Below the pieces are notes generated by a model that was given only the letters and a program-made list of their open reading frames with translations, had not been told where the DNA came from and ran no database searches. The position numbers were made by a program, and so were the translations under genes. Shown here piece by piece: positions 50,256-58,995 of a stretch of DNA of 64,000 bases. Every line of letters starts with the position of its first letter. Position 1 is the stretch's first letter. This DNA comes from Parvularcula sp039818345 (GTDB lineage Bacteria; Pseudomonadota; Alphaproteobacteria; Caulobacterales; Parvularculaceae). The stretch covers positions 62,001 to 126,000 of the forward strand of contig JBCBUC010000002.1 of the NCBI GenBank assembly GCA_039818345.1, in the 5' to 3' direction.

Positions 50256-51773
50256 CGCATCGATCGCTTGTTGCTCTTTGTAGGCCTCTTCCCAACGTTC
50301 CGCTTCTTGCCGTGCACGCACGCGCTCCCACGCCTGACGCCAGGGCTTTGGCCAAAAGTGGGTGACATTCAGCTTATATTTCCGTGTCAGGAAATTGCCT
50401 TTGCGCTTGGTTTCCGGGCGCAGGCGGTGGGCCAGGTTGATAAGGTCATCGCTCGCTGGTCCCATTGCGGTTTCCCGCGCGAGATCATCGTCCAAGGCAG
50501 GAAGTTTGGCGACCTCTGCGTCGAGCTCCTCAGCCTTTTCGTCCCAATCAGGGCTGCGAACAGCGACTTGCGCTGGGAGGAGATCGAGGACCTCGGCAAT
50601 TTCTTTAGAGGCTTCCGGATCAGCCTTTGGCTTGGGTTTAGGCGCAGGGCGCAAGGGGCTTGCGCCATACCCGAGCGATGCGGCGGCGAGATCCGTCCGC
50701 ATCAAGAGCCCGGCGCTGCTTTCTTCGGACGGCGCTTGGATATCGAGACCAGACGAAAGGCTGGGGTCGGACGCACCATCATGCGGCTCGCCAAAACTGC
50801 GGCTCAATTTGGACTGCATCGCTTTGGCGCCGCCATTCGGTGCGGGCGCGCTGCCCTTAAGCTCGGCGGCACGGCGCAGTGCATGACCTTGAAGCAATCT
50901 CTTATGCGCCTCAAACGGCCCCGGCTCCGCCGGGCTTTGATCCGCCTGCGGCGTTTCTACGGGCGCTCGCGGTGCTTGTTCGAAGCCTAAAATCTGCCTG
51001 GCGCGCGACGTGGTCAAAGGCGTGATTCCATCGATAGGTAGAGCGGGAGACAGCACATTAGCCTGAATCTGATGGAAGCCTACAGTCTTGAGGGCCTGAC
51101 CTGCAGCTTCGTCCTCGGCACCAATCGCGGTGACGATGGCGTCTTTGCTTTGGGCAAAACTAATGAGCTCAGAGACCGACGTCAGGCTGGCGGTGTGGTT
51201 GTTGCGCGCGGCGCGGAGAAGCCCGCGGCCGCCGGTTTTCACCTCGTGGAACGGCGCGATCTCGAAGATATCAGCGACGTCCTCCGGCCTGCCCATCAGC
51301 TCAGCAACGAGAAAAACGCCCATCGCGCGCAATGCGGCAAAAATTGGTCGGGCTTCTTCACGATCGGATACCCGGATGGGGCACTCAAGGTGGAGTTTTT
51401 CCGGCAAAAGCGCTGTTTCATCGAGCACCGAAGCAATGAGTGCCGGGAGGTTTGGATCAATACAGTCCTTTGGAGCAAGATTGATCGAGAGCGCCGCAGG
51501 GCTACGCAGCGGCCAAGAGGCAAACTCGGTCGCGCCTCGCGTCAAAATCGCTTTGGTCAGGGCGTGAAGCCGATCTTCGGCTTCGAATGCTGGCAAAAAT
51601 ACGGCCGGTAGCATGGTGCCAAAGCGCGGGTGATCCCAACGGCACAGCGCTTCCACACGCACCAAGGCGCCATCGACGAGCGAGAAAATCGGCTGGTAGA
51701 GAAGACGAATCTGGTCTGAACCCAGTGCGTCGTCGAGTTCGTCGCTCGTCAGTGTTAGCGCTTTAGCGCCCAT
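50067..51773 (-). CDS. Degenerate EAL-domain protein with long low-complexity C-terminus
   Basis: 568 residues from the ATG at 51773, which has GAGGAT just upstream. Residues about 10-265 form an EAL fold: E41-A42-L43 in RVEALCRWDHP, N98 in LSINLAP, E130 in LHLECPI, K179, E220 and Q237. But the canonical metal-binding DDFGTG is replaced by AELMG (157-161), so both adjacent aspartates are gone, and the ELTE-type segment reads ECPI. It should not hydrolyse cyclic di-GMP, but may bind it or act as a scaffold. The C-terminal 300 residues are Pro, Ser and Glu rich with a basic helical stretch (WPKPWRQAWERVRARQEAER). Its last 63 codons are antisense to thiO. Confidence 0.75.
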   Translation of the reverse strand: MGAKALTLTSDELDDALGSDQIRLLYQPIFSLVDGALVRVEALCRWDHPRFGTMLPAVFLPAFEAEDRLHALTKAILTRGATEFASWPLRSPAALSINLAPKDCIDPNLPALIASVLDETALLPEKLHLECPIRVSDREEARPIFAALRAMGVFLVAELMGRPEDVADIFEIAPFHEVKTGGRGLLRAARNNHTASLTSVSELISFAQSKDAIVTAIGAEDEAAGQALKTVGFHQIQANVLSPALPIDGITPLTTSRARQILGFEQAPRAPVETPQADQSPAEPGPFEAHKRLLQGHALRRAAELKGSAPAPNGGAKAMQSKLSRSFGEPHDGASDPSLSSGLDIQAPSEESSAGLLMRTDLAAASLGYGASPLRPAPKPKPKADPEASKEIAEVLDLLPAQVAVRSPDWDEKAEELDAEVAKLPALDDDLARETAMGPASDDLINLAHRLRPETKRKGNFLTRKYKLNVTHFWPKPWRQAWERVRARQEAERWEEAYKEQQAIDALKSHELHDPLSGPRSEQDAVPVVPESDEHTLIGPIDARTASSNVGPQSVELTDKPGPLEARQ

Positions 51774-51788
51774 AGGGTTATCCTCGCA

Positions 51789-51809
51789 GCGACCCATCAC
51801 GCGGGTCGC
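51789..51809. promoter_or_regulatory. Perfect inverted repeat in the leader of the EAL gene
   Basis: GCGACCC (51789-51795) and GGGTCGC (51803-51809) form a seven-pair stem with a seven-base loop, 16 bases before the EAL gene start and next to its ribosome-binding site. It could be an operator or a leader hairpin that hides the GAGGAT. It is not followed by a T run, so it is not a normal nadK terminator. Confidence 0.35.
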
Positions 51810-51888
51810 GATAACCCAGATAATTGAGATGAAACGGTTAACGGCAATTAAAGGTCTGCCGAAGGATTGCAGCAGATGGCGCTGCTTT

Positions 51889-52674
51889 TCAGTCTTCGAA
51901 CTGCTCGCGTAAAATCCGCTCCTCGAGCCCCGCACCGTGGTCGAACAGAAGCGTCATCTTTTCTTGCCGATCGATCGAGCACGTGACCTCAACGGCGTTG
52001 CGCACTTCGATATTATCTGCAGTGGCCGAACACGAGCGAAAATCGGGATCCTGCACGATGAAGCTGACTTCGGCATCATAGGGCAGGAGGGCCCCGCGCC
52101 AGCGTCTGGGCCTAAACGCACTGATCGGTGTCAGGGCCAAGAGGTTCGAATTGATCGGCAGAATAGGGCCATGCGCTGAGAGATTGTAGGCGGTCGACCC
52201 TGCTGGCGTGGAAAGAAGGATACCGTCGCAAATAAGCTGACCCAGCCGCGGCTCTCCATTCACCTTGATCGCGATCCGCGCGGTCTGTCGTGTCTGGCGG
52301 ATCAGCGAGACTTCGTTGATCGCCATGGCTTCATGCCTTTGGCCATGATGGTCCGTTGCCACCATTTTGAGTGGGTTGATCACGGCGCGATCGGCGGTGG
52401 CGATGCGTTGGGGCAATTTCGCGATGGTGCCGAGCGGGTTCATCAAGAACCCCACCGTACCGCAATTGATTCCATAGACTGGTAGCGCGTGGTGCAGCGT
52501 CTCGCGCAGCACCTCGAGCATGGTGCCATCGCCGCCAAGCGCCACGATCACCTTGGCCTCTTCGCGGGATGCATTGCCGAATGCATCGGTTAACCAAGCC
52601 AGCGCCTGCTGAGCGGCTGGGCGGTCATTGGCGATAAAGCAAATTTCGCCCGGCTCTGGTGCGTTGCGTTGCAT
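51889..52674 (-). CDS. nadK: NAD kinase
   Basis: Phosphorylates NAD to NADP with ATP. 261 residues. The GGDGTML motif is at 47-53, the GINCGTVGFLMNP segment at about 68-80, the NE motif occurs in MAINEVSLIRQTRQTARIA, and the glycine-rich domain has STPAGSTAYNLSAHGPI. Alphaproteobacterial NadK proteins are about this length. No ribosome-binding site is strong, but the ATG at 52674 gives the best N-terminus. It is divergent from rpoZ across 110 bases and is followed on its strand by the EAL gene after 115 bases. Confidence 0.95.
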   Translation of the reverse strand: MQRNAPEPGEICFIANDRPAAQQALAWLTDAFGNASREEAKVIVALGGDGTMLEVLRETLHHALPVYGINCGTVGFLMNPLGTIAKLPQRIATADRAVINPLKMVATDHHGQRHEAMAINEVSLIRQTRQTARIAIKVNGEPRLGQLICDGILLSTPAGSTAYNLSAHGPILPINSNLLALTPISAFRPRRWRGALLPYDAEVSFIVQDPDFRSCSATADNIEVRNAVEVTCSIDRQEKMTLLFDHGAGLEERILREQFED

Positions 52675-52784
52675 GGACCCGAAAGATTGTGCGTGTGCGC
52701 GATGAAAGTCCAGTTGACGACCACGACATCCTTGCGCTTCGCCCAGGATTGGCCTATCCGCCTCGTCTTCCTCAAGGAGAAACT

Positions 52785-53150
52785 ATGGCGCGCGTCACCG
52801 TCGAAGACTGCATTGAAAAGGTCGATAACCGATTTGATTTGGTGCTTTTGGCCGCGCATCGGGCGCGGATGATTGCCTCGGGTGCGATGCCTGAGGTGGA
52901 TCGCGACCGCGATAAAAACCCAGTGGTCGCTCTTCGTGAACTCGCGGCCGACAAGATCACGTCGGCTGAGATCACCGAGGATTTGGTGACATCGCTTCAA
53001 ACGCAGCTCGATGTTGATGAGCCGGATGAAGCCGAAGGCGCCGCCGCCGACAAGGCGGATCTCCCCGATCACGACACGGTCTCCGAGGACGATCTTCTCG
53101 AAGCCTTGCAACAAAGCGGGATGGCACCGCTTTCGCCGAACACCAAGTGA
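52785..53150 (+). CDS. rpoZ: RNA polymerase omega subunit
   Basis: 121-residue omega chain, which stabilises the polymerase beta-prime subunit and is linked to ppGpp response. The MARVTVEDCIEKVDNRFDLV N-terminus and AAHRARMIASGA are diagnostic; NPVVALRELAADKIT completes the core. The C-terminal 40 residues are acidic and alphaproteobacteria-specific. AAGGAGAAACT precedes the ATG. The rpoZ-rsh neighbourhood is conserved in proteobacteria. Its stop overlaps the next gene's GTG. Confidence 0.96.
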   Translation: MARVTVEDCIEKVDNRFDLVLLAAHRARMIASGAMPEVDRDRDKNPVVALRELAADKITSAEITEDLVTSLQTQLDVDEPDEAEGAAADKADLPDHDTVSEDDLLEALQQSGMAPLSPNTK

Positions 53151-53377
53151 GCGAGGCTGCACGCGGCGTTGTGCTAGCTGTTGGGCTGGCCATCGCTGCG
53201 GGCGCACTGACTGTGTGGGCAGTGTCCGGGGTGACTTTCGGCCCGATCGCGGGATTTTTCGCCCTTTTGTTGGGATGTGCGGGGTTTGCGTCGCTTGCTC
53301 TCGTCGCCAGAGCTGCCAACATTAAAGGCCATGCCTCAACTTCCCTCGACGACCTCTCCCCAAGAGACAAACCATGA
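53147..53377 (+). CDS. Small two-helix membrane protein between rpoZ and rsh
   Basis: A 76-residue frame starting with GTG that overlaps the rpoZ stop (GTGA). It has two well-formed helices, VVLAVGLAIAAGALTVWAVS at about 8-27 and IAGFFALLLGCAGFASLALV at about 34-53, and a short polar tail. That hydrophobic pattern is unlikely by chance. It overlaps the presumed rsh start by 47 bases. I do not recognise a family; the reading could be an alternative N-terminal arrangement, so confidence is moderate. Confidence 0.5.
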   Translation: MSEAARGVVLAVGLAIAAGALTVWAVSGVTFGPIAGFFALLLGCAGFASLALVARAANIKGHASTSLDDLSPRDKP

Positions 53378-55721
53378 CGAGCAGGCCACGCCGGCGCCGT
53401 CTCAGCAAACGGTTGGTGCCGTTTCGAGTGAGCCGCGCGCGGCGGAAGCGGTCGTTCCTTCAAGTGAAGCGCATCGAGGCGCGTCTGAGGATCTTTCGGG
53501 TGTTGCAGCGCCGGATCTCCCGCCGCCGCCGATAGGCAACGCGCCTAAGATTGTCCGCCAATATGAACTGGTGGATCGGGTCAAAGACTATGACCCCGAC
53601 GCTGATGAGGATCTGCTCAACCGGGCCTATGTTTTTGCCATGAAGGCTCATGGCGGCCAGACGCGGCAATCGGGCGATCCTTATTTCACCCATCCTTTGT
53701 CCGTTGCCGCCATTTTGACCGACCTCAAGCTCGATCCTGTCACCATCGCCACTGCGTTGCTGCATGACGTGGTGGAAGACTGTGATGTATCGCTTGCGGA
53801 CATTCAGCAGGATTTCGGATCAGAAGTGGCGCGCTTGGTTGATGGGGTCACCAAGATATCCAAGCGTGAACTTGCGCCGGATGCTGATGGTCAAGCGGAA
53901 AACTTCGCCAAGTTTATTCTGGCCACGTGTAAAGACGTCCGTGTGCTTTTGATCAAATTGGCTGACCGTTTGCACAATATGCGAACGCTGCATCACATCA
54001 AAAAACCGGAAAAGCGGCAACGCATCGCCCACGAAACGATGGAGATCTACACCCCCCTTGCACGGATCATCGGTATTGATCGGTTCAGGGAAGAGCTCGA
54101 AGATCTTGCCTTTTACTACCTCAAGCCTGCTGATTATGCGGCAATCACCAAGGGGCTCGATCGTGTTTCCCGGCGCTCTGTCCATGATGTCGTGGCGCTG
54201 TCGCAGAACCTTCGAGAGGAGATCGAACGAGCGGGCATCGAGGCGGAGATCTACAGCCGAGAGAAACGAGCATTCTCCGTCTGGCGAAAGATGCAGCGGA
54301 AAAAAGTCCTGTTTGAAGAACTGGCCGATATTTATGCCTTCCGGGTGATCGTGCCGACAACGGAGGAATGCTACCGCGCGCTTGGTGTGATCCACCAGAA
54401 CTATCCGATGATCCCCGGCGAGTTCGACGACTATATCTCAACGCCCAAGCCCAACAACTATCAGTCGATTCACACCGCCGTCCTTTTGTCTGAGAACAAA
54501 GATATCGGCGCACAAAGAGTTGAGGTGCAGATCCGATCAAAGGACATGCATCAAGTGGCCGAACGCGGAATCGCGGCGCACTGGAAGTACAAAGATGCGA
54601 CCACCCGCGGGGATGGGTCCGTCGAAATTTCCGGTGAGGGAAAATACAACTCCTTTGAATGGCTACGCCAAACGGTCTCTGCGCTGGAAAGCGGCGGCAA
54701 TGTTGCTGACATTCTCGATGGCGCTAAGCTTGATCTATATAAGGATCAAATCTTCACTTTCACGCCTCGCGGACGGGTGATTGGTTTGCCTGTCGGTTCG
54801 ACGGCTATTGATTTTGCATATGCACTGCATACGGATATTGGCGATAGTTATTCGGGCGCTAAAATCAACGGTATCGTCAGGCCGAACCGTTGGCCGTTAC
54901 GGAACGGCGATATTGTTGAAATTTTGCGCAGCCGGAATGCACCGATCCCGCAAGGGTGGGAGCGTTTTACGGCCACAAGCTCGGCAAAGATCCGTCTGCG
55001 GAAGCGTGTCAAACAGCTAGCCGCTAAGGAGCAGCACGCTCTTGGCGAACGTATCGTTCGCAACTTATTCAGTGTCCAGGATGTTCCCTACTCACCCGAC
55101 GCGGTGCGCGAGGCGGCCAAGAGGATGGGCTATCGCGGCCTCAAACCTTTGCTTGAGGCGGTGGGGCGCCTTGAGGTCTCCGACAATGAGGTTCTGGAAG
55201 AGGTCTATCCCAACCTGCACCAAACGCCTCGAAGTGAGGGAAAACCCGTCCAAGCGGGGGTTGATCTTGGACGCCGCGGAGTCTCGATCGAGGGCCTGGG
55301 CCGCGGCGCAGGCCTTGTGCTCGGTCAGTGCTGTCGGCCGCTGCCCGGTGAACGCATTGTCGGCGTCGCGGGCGAGGGACACCGGGTTTATGTGCACCGC
55401 ATCGATTGTCCGGTCCTCGCTGAACAGTCAGAGGCGGATTGGATCGACCTTGCTTGGAAAAACGATCCCGATGCGTCCTTTGTCACAGAGGTGGTGATCA
55501 CCGTGACGAACAGGACTGGCGCGCTCGGTCATATCGGCACGCTGATGGCAAAATATGAGGTCGATATCCACGACATTCACGTCGAAAACCGCGAGGTCGC
55601 GTTTTCGGACCTGCGGGTCGAGTTTGCCGTGCGTGATGCGCTTCATCTCAGCAATGTCATGACCGCGCTGCGCGGATCGGACTATGTGGTCAACGCAGAA
55701 CGATCGGAAGGCACCGCATGA
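53331..55721 (+). CDS. rsh: Rel/Spo (p)ppGpp synthetase/hydrolase
   Basis: A long RSH protein of about 796 residues that makes and breaks ppGpp. After a disordered N-terminus of about 75 residues comes the HD hydrolase domain with LLHDVVED (H145, D146, E149, D150), so hydrolysis is likely active; the synthetase domain has YAFRVIVPTTEECYRALGV, DDYISTPKPNNYQSIHTAVL and RMVE-type contacts. Then TGS (FTFTPRGRVIGLPVGSTAID), a helical part, a conserved-cysteine domain (GQCCRPLPGERIVG) and a C-terminal ACT domain. This is the single bifunctional enzyme expected in alphaproteobacteria. The ATG at 53331 is a choice; the exact start is uncertain. pyrE overlaps its stop. Confidence 0.95.
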   Translation: MPQLPSTTSPQETNHDEQATPAPSQQTVGAVSSEPRAAEAVVPSSEAHRGASEDLSGVAAPDLPPPPIGNAPKIVRQYELVDRVKDYDPDADEDLLNRAYVFAMKAHGGQTRQSGDPYFTHPLSVAAILTDLKLDPVTIATALLHDVVEDCDVSLADIQQDFGSEVARLVDGVTKISKRELAPDADGQAENFAKFILATCKDVRVLLIKLADRLHNMRTLHHIKKPEKRQRIAHETMEIYTPLARIIGIDRFREELEDLAFYYLKPADYAAITKGLDRVSRRSVHDVVALSQNLREEIERAGIEAEIYSREKRAFSVWRKMQRKKVLFEELADIYAFRVIVPTTEECYRALGVIHQNYPMIPGEFDDYISTPKPNNYQSIHTAVLLSENKDIGAQRVEVQIRSKDMHQVAERGIAAHWKYKDATTRGDGSVEISGEGKYNSFEWLRQTVSALESGGNVADILDGAKLDLYKDQIFTFTPRGRVIGLPVGSTAIDFAYALHTDIGDSYSGAKINGIVRPNRWPLRNGDIVEILRSRNAPIPQGWERFTATSSAKIRLRKRVKQLAAKEQHALGERIVRNLFSVQDVPYSPDAVREAAKRMGYRGLKPLLEAVGRLEVSDNEVLEEVYPNLHQTPRSEGKPVQAGVDLGRRGVSIEGLGRGAGLVLGQCCRPLPGERIVGVAGEGHRVYVHRIDCPVLAEQSEADWIDLAWKNDPDASFVTEVVITVTNRTGALGHIGTLMAKYEVDIHDIHVENREVAFSDLRVEFAVRDALHLSNVMTALRGSDYVVNAERSEGTA

Positions 55722-56302
55722 ACAAAGACCAAGTCCTGGCGATTTTCGAGGAGTGCGGTGCGCTGCTCAAAGGGCACTTCATTCTATCCTCTGGACGGCA
55801 TGCGGACACCTATCTCAACAAAGCCTTGGTTTCACGATTTCCGGGCCCGACGGAGACAATCGGTGGGGCGCTTGCTGCGATGATCGGCGAAGGGCTCCAA
55901 GAAAAGCCGACAGTCGTCGTTGCGCCTGCGATGGGCGCTATTCTTTTTGGTTATGAAACTGCGCGGGCGATGGATCTTCCTTTTCTTTATACGGAGCGGG
56001 AGAATGGTGAGTTCACCTTTCGTCGCGGCTTTGCTCTTGAACCAGGTCAAAAGGTGATTGTCGTCGAAGACATCGTCTCCACTGGTCTATCGGCGCGGGA
56101 ATGCGTCGAGGCGGTGAAGAAGGCTGGCGGTGTTCCGCTCGCGGTGGCGTGCATCATCGATCGATCAGGCGGCGGCGCGGAACTCGGTGTGCCGCTTCTT
56201 CCGTTGGCAGAGCTTAATATCGCTTCCTATCCCGCCGATGATTTGCCTGATCATCTGAAGGACGTGCCAGCGGTCAAACCCGGTAGTCGAGGTCTTCAAT
56301 GA
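55718..56302 (+). CDS. pyrE: Orotate phosphoribosyltransferase
   Basis: Joins orotate and PRPP to OMP in pyrimidine synthesis. 194 residues. The PRPP-binding motif is VIVVEDIVSTGLSARECVEAV, with FILSSGRHADTYLNKALVSR near the N-terminus and the PyrE loop segment FTFRRGFALEPGQKVIV. The ATG overlaps the rsh stop and its own stop overlaps pdxJ (ATGA both times), so it is translationally coupled on both sides. The long-type PyrE seen in some bacteria is not this one. Confidence 0.95.
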   Translation: MNKDQVLAIFEECGALLKGHFILSSGRHADTYLNKALVSRFPGPTETIGGALAAMIGEGLQEKPTVVVAPAMGAILFGYETARAMDLPFLYTERENGEFTFRRGFALEPGQKVIVVEDIVSTGLSARECVEAVKKAGGVPLAVACIIDRSGGGAELGVPLLPLAELNIASYPADDLPDHLKDVPAVKPGSRGLQ

Positions 56303-57123
56303 GCGAAGGACCATTCAGCGGTGGCCTTCCCCGGGCGGAGCATTTGAAGGACGGTAATCCCGCCGCCAAAGCGCCGCCCTGTCGGCTGGGTGTCAATATC
56401 GACCACGTGGCCACCATTCGGAATGCGCGCGGCGGCGACCATCCGGACCCTGTGCGCGCCGCGAAGCTTGCTGAGGCTTGCGGCGCCGATGGCATCACGG
56501 CGCATTTGCGCGAAGACCGGCGGCATATCCGCGATGATGACATGGAGCGGCTGAAGGATGAGCTTGGCCTGCCGCTCAATTTTGAAATGGCTGCAACCGA
56601 CGAGATGGTAGCGATCGCCACGCGTATTCGTCCGCATGCGTCTTGCCTTGTGCCTGAGAAGCGCGAAGAAAAAACGACCGAGGGCGGTCTTGATGTGGTG
56701 GGGCAAAAGCAATTCTTGGCGGCCCATATCGATAAACTCGCCTCAGCCGATATCCGTGTCTCGCTCTTTATCGATCCGGAGGAGGAGCAGATTCGCGCCG
56801 CCAAAGACTTGGGCGCGCCGGTCATCGAACTCCACACCGGCGCCTATGCCGAGGCGGCACGCGCCACCGACAAGCAAGCCCTGATCAAGACCTTCGATGA
56901 CCTGCGCCGCGGGGCCGAGCTTGCGCATGAGCTCGGCATCGAAGTGCATGCGGGCCATGGTCTGACCTTTTTTAACGTGCAGAACATCGCCGCGCTGCCG
57001 CAGGTTCGAGAACTCAACATCGGGCATTTTTTGGTCGGCGAGGCGGTCTTCATGGGCCTCGACGGCGCCATCAAAGAGATGAAGCGCCTGATCAGCGACG
57101 CACGGACGGGGATGCTCCTATGA
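56299..57123 (+). CDS. pdxJ: Pyridoxine 5-phosphate synthase
   Basis: Last step of the DXP-dependent vitamin B6 pathway: closes the ring of pyridoxine 5-phosphate from DXP and aminoacetone phosphate. 274 residues, a TIM barrel. Diagnostic segments are LGVNIDHVATIRNARGGDHP at about 30-49, GADGITAHLREDRRHIRDDD at about 63-82, VSLFIDPEEEQI, IELHTGAYA and VHAGHGLTFFNV. The N-terminal 30 residues are extra compared with most PdxJ. It is coupled to pyrE and acpS by overlapping starts and stops; pdxJ-acpS-lepB-rnc-era is a classic alphaproteobacterial order. Confidence 0.96.
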   Translation: MSEGPFSGGLPRAEHLKDGNPAAKAPPCRLGVNIDHVATIRNARGGDHPDPVRAAKLAEACGADGITAHLREDRRHIRDDDMERLKDELGLPLNFEMAATDEMVAIATRIRPHASCLVPEKREEKTTEGGLDVVGQKQFLAAHIDKLASADIRVSLFIDPEEEQIRAAKDLGAPVIELHTGAYAEAARATDKQALIKTFDDLRRGAELAHELGIEVHAGHGLTFFNVQNIAALPQVRELNIGHFLVGEAVFMGLDGAIKEMKRLISDARTGMLL

Positions 57124-57536
57124 TCATCGGCATCGGTTCTGACCTCATCGACATCCGCCGGGTGGAGAAGACGCTCGAGCGCTATGGTGAACGTTTCACC
57201 CATCGCTGCTTTACCGAGATTGAGCGCGCGAAATCTGATCGGCGGCGCATGCGGGCGGCGAGTTATGCCAAGCGTTTTGCTGCTAAAGAAGCTTGCTCAA
57301 AGGCGCTTGGCACGGGGCTTAGCCAAGGGGTCTACTGGCGCGACATGGGGGTGGTGAACCTCCCCTCGGGCAAGCCCACCATGCTTCTGACGAACGGGGC
57401 AAAGGCCAAGCTTGACCAGCTCACACCGCAAGGAAGGCAAATGGAAATTCACCTCACCATCACAGACGACTTCCCGCTGGCGCAGGCTTTTGTCATCCTC
57501 TACGCCGTTCCTGAGAGTGAGGCTCAGACCCTATGA
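57120..57536 (+). CDS. acpS: Holo-acyl-carrier-protein synthase
   Basis: Transfers 4-phosphopantetheine from CoA to apo-ACP. 138 residues. The metal ligands D8 in IGIGSDLIDIRR and E57 in RFAAKEACSKALGTG are present. Homotrimeric AcpS proteins are usually 120-140 long. Coupled to pdxJ and lepB by ATGA overlaps. It is needed for all fatty acid synthesis. Confidence 0.95.
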   Translation: MIIGIGSDLIDIRRVEKTLERYGERFTHRCFTEIERAKSDRRRMRAASYAKRFAAKEACSKALGTGLSQGVYWRDMGVVNLPSGKPTMLLTNGAKAKLDQLTPQGRQMEIHLTITDDFPLAQAFVILYAVPESEAQTL

Positions 57537-58300
57537 TCGACGATAAGCCTGGAAGCGGCATGAATGCTGCCCTGGAAGAGGCAATTGATGTGGCGCGGAC
57601 CGTGGGGATTGCGGTGGGCGTGACGCTGTTTGTGCGGTTTTTCTTCATCCAGCCGTTCAACATCCCCTCGGCCTCCATGGAGCCGACCTTGATGACGGGT
57701 GACTTCATCCTCGTTGATAAGATCGACTATGGGTATTCGAAAGCGTCGTTGATCTTCCCGCTGACGCGTCTTCCCACCGAGGGACGGCTTTTCTCTGACG
57801 GTCCTGATCGCGGCGAAGTGGCGGTCTTTAAGAACGTCAATGATCGCAACAAGGACTATGTGAAACGAATTGTTGGTTTGCCCGGCGACACAATCCAAGT
57901 CAGAAGCGGTGTGCTGATGATCAATGGACAGCCCGTGACCCGCGAGCTTATTCCCGATGCGCAGACGACCTGTGCACGGGGCAATGGCATTCAGTATTTC
58001 GAGACCATGCCGGAAGGTGGGCCGACCTATGTCGTCCAAGAATGTGCCGGCGATCGTGGGCCGCTGGATGACACCCCGCCGGTGATTGTTCCGCCTGGGC
58101 ACTATTTTGGTATGGGCGACAACCGCGATAACTCGGTGGATAGCCGCGCGCCTGGTGTGCGCTTTATCCCGCATGATCAACTCGTTGGCCGGGCGCGCCG
58201 CGTTGCTTTTTCTGTCGACGGAGACAAGGCCGCGTTCTGGCAAATCTGGCGCTGGCCCTTCGCCATCCGCTACGCCCGCATAGGCGATAAGGTCGATTGA
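57533..58300 (+). CDS. lepB: Signal peptidase I
   Basis: Serine-lysine protease that removes signal peptides from exported proteins. 255 residues with one N-terminal helix at about 22-40 (TVGIAVGVTLFVRFFFIQ). The nucleophile S48 is in IPSASMEPTLMTGD, and the general base K111 in DYVKRIVGLPGDTI; FGMGDNRDNSVDSR is the box E signature. The active site faces the periplasm. Shares an overlap with acpS and the TGATG junction with rnc. Confidence 0.96.
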   Translation: MIDDKPGSGMNAALEEAIDVARTVGIAVGVTLFVRFFFIQPFNIPSASMEPTLMTGDFILVDKIDYGYSKASLIFPLTRLPTEGRLFSDGPDRGEVAVFKNVNDRNKDYVKRIVGLPGDTIQVRSGVLMINGQPVTRELIPDAQTTCARGNGIQYFETMPEGGPTYVVQECAGDRGPLDDTPPVIVPPGHYFGMGDNRDNSVDSRAPGVRFIPHDQLVGRARRVAFSVDGDKAAFWQIWRWPFAIRYARIGDKVD

Positions 58301-58995
58301 TGGCTCGCCGTAAGGCATCTCTTTCTTCCGTTGAGGCGGCCGTTGGCCATGTGTTTAAAGACCAAGATCTCTTATCCCGTGCGATGACGCATTCGAGCGT
58401 GTCAGCGGATACGGGGCGTGACCTGGAGCGCTTGGAATTCTTAGGTGATCGGGTCTTGGGTCTTTTGACAGCCGAAGAATTATGGCGCCGCTATCCGTAT
58501 ATGGCCGAGGGTGATTTGGCGCCGCGTCTCAATCAACTCGTGCGTAAAGAGACGTGTGCGGATGCTGCACGGCACTTTGGTTTGGGCCCAGCGCTTCGGA
58601 TGTCGAGCGGCGAAGAAAACAATGGTGGGCGCGATCGTGACGCGATCCTCGGTGATGCCTGCGAAGCGCTGCTTGGTGCGCTTTATATCGACGGCGGCTT
58701 GCCTGCGGCGAAGTCCGCGTATGACCTCTATTGGGGTGAGCGCTTCGACGCCATCGCGTGCCAGCACAAAGATCCCAAAACTGAGCTGCAGGAATGGGCG
58801 CAGGCCGAGGGCTATGGGACCCCGGTCTACCAAGATGTCGCCCGCGATGGACCAGATCATGCACCCACCTTCACGGTTGAGGTGAAAGCCGGTAAGCTGC
58901 TGTCGGAGCAAGGAAAAGGATCTTCAAAGCGCGATGCGCAGGCAGCCGCAGCGTTGAAGCTCCTGAAACGGGAAGGGGTCTGGTCGAATGACTGA
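58300..58995 (+). CDS. rnc: Ribonuclease III
   Basis: Double-strand-specific RNase of 231 residues. The RNase III signature LERLEFLGDRVLGLL (about 44-58) holds the catalytic acids, and DRDAILGDACEALLGALYID is the second site. A dsRNA-binding domain covers about 155-228 (KTELQEWAQAEGYGTPVYQD, then GSSKRDAQAAAALKLL). The usual Ser of FLGDSVL is Arg here, a mild departure. The ATG at 58300 shares bases with the lepB stop; a TTG one codon earlier is possible. Era overlaps its stop by eight bases. Confidence 0.95.
   Translation: MARRKASLSSVEAAVGHVFKDQDLLSRAMTHSSVSADTGRDLERLEFLGDRVLGLLTAEELWRRYPYMAEGDLAPRLNQLVRKETCADAARHFGLGPALRMSSGEENNGGRDRDAILGDACEALLGALYIDGGLPAAKSAYDLYWGERFDAIACQHKDPKTELQEWAQAEGYGTPVYQDVARDGPDHAPTFTVEVKAGKLLSEQGKGSSKRDAQAAAALKLLKREGVWSND

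Noticed and set aside
51838..51851. TTAA-N6-TTAA near the EAL gene as a CtrA box
   Set aside because: The spacer is six bases, not seven; CtrA spacing is usually strict, so I did not list it as a site.
57524..58318. 264-residue minus-strand frame over lepB
   Set aside because: Antisense to signal peptidase I, with no recognisable motif.
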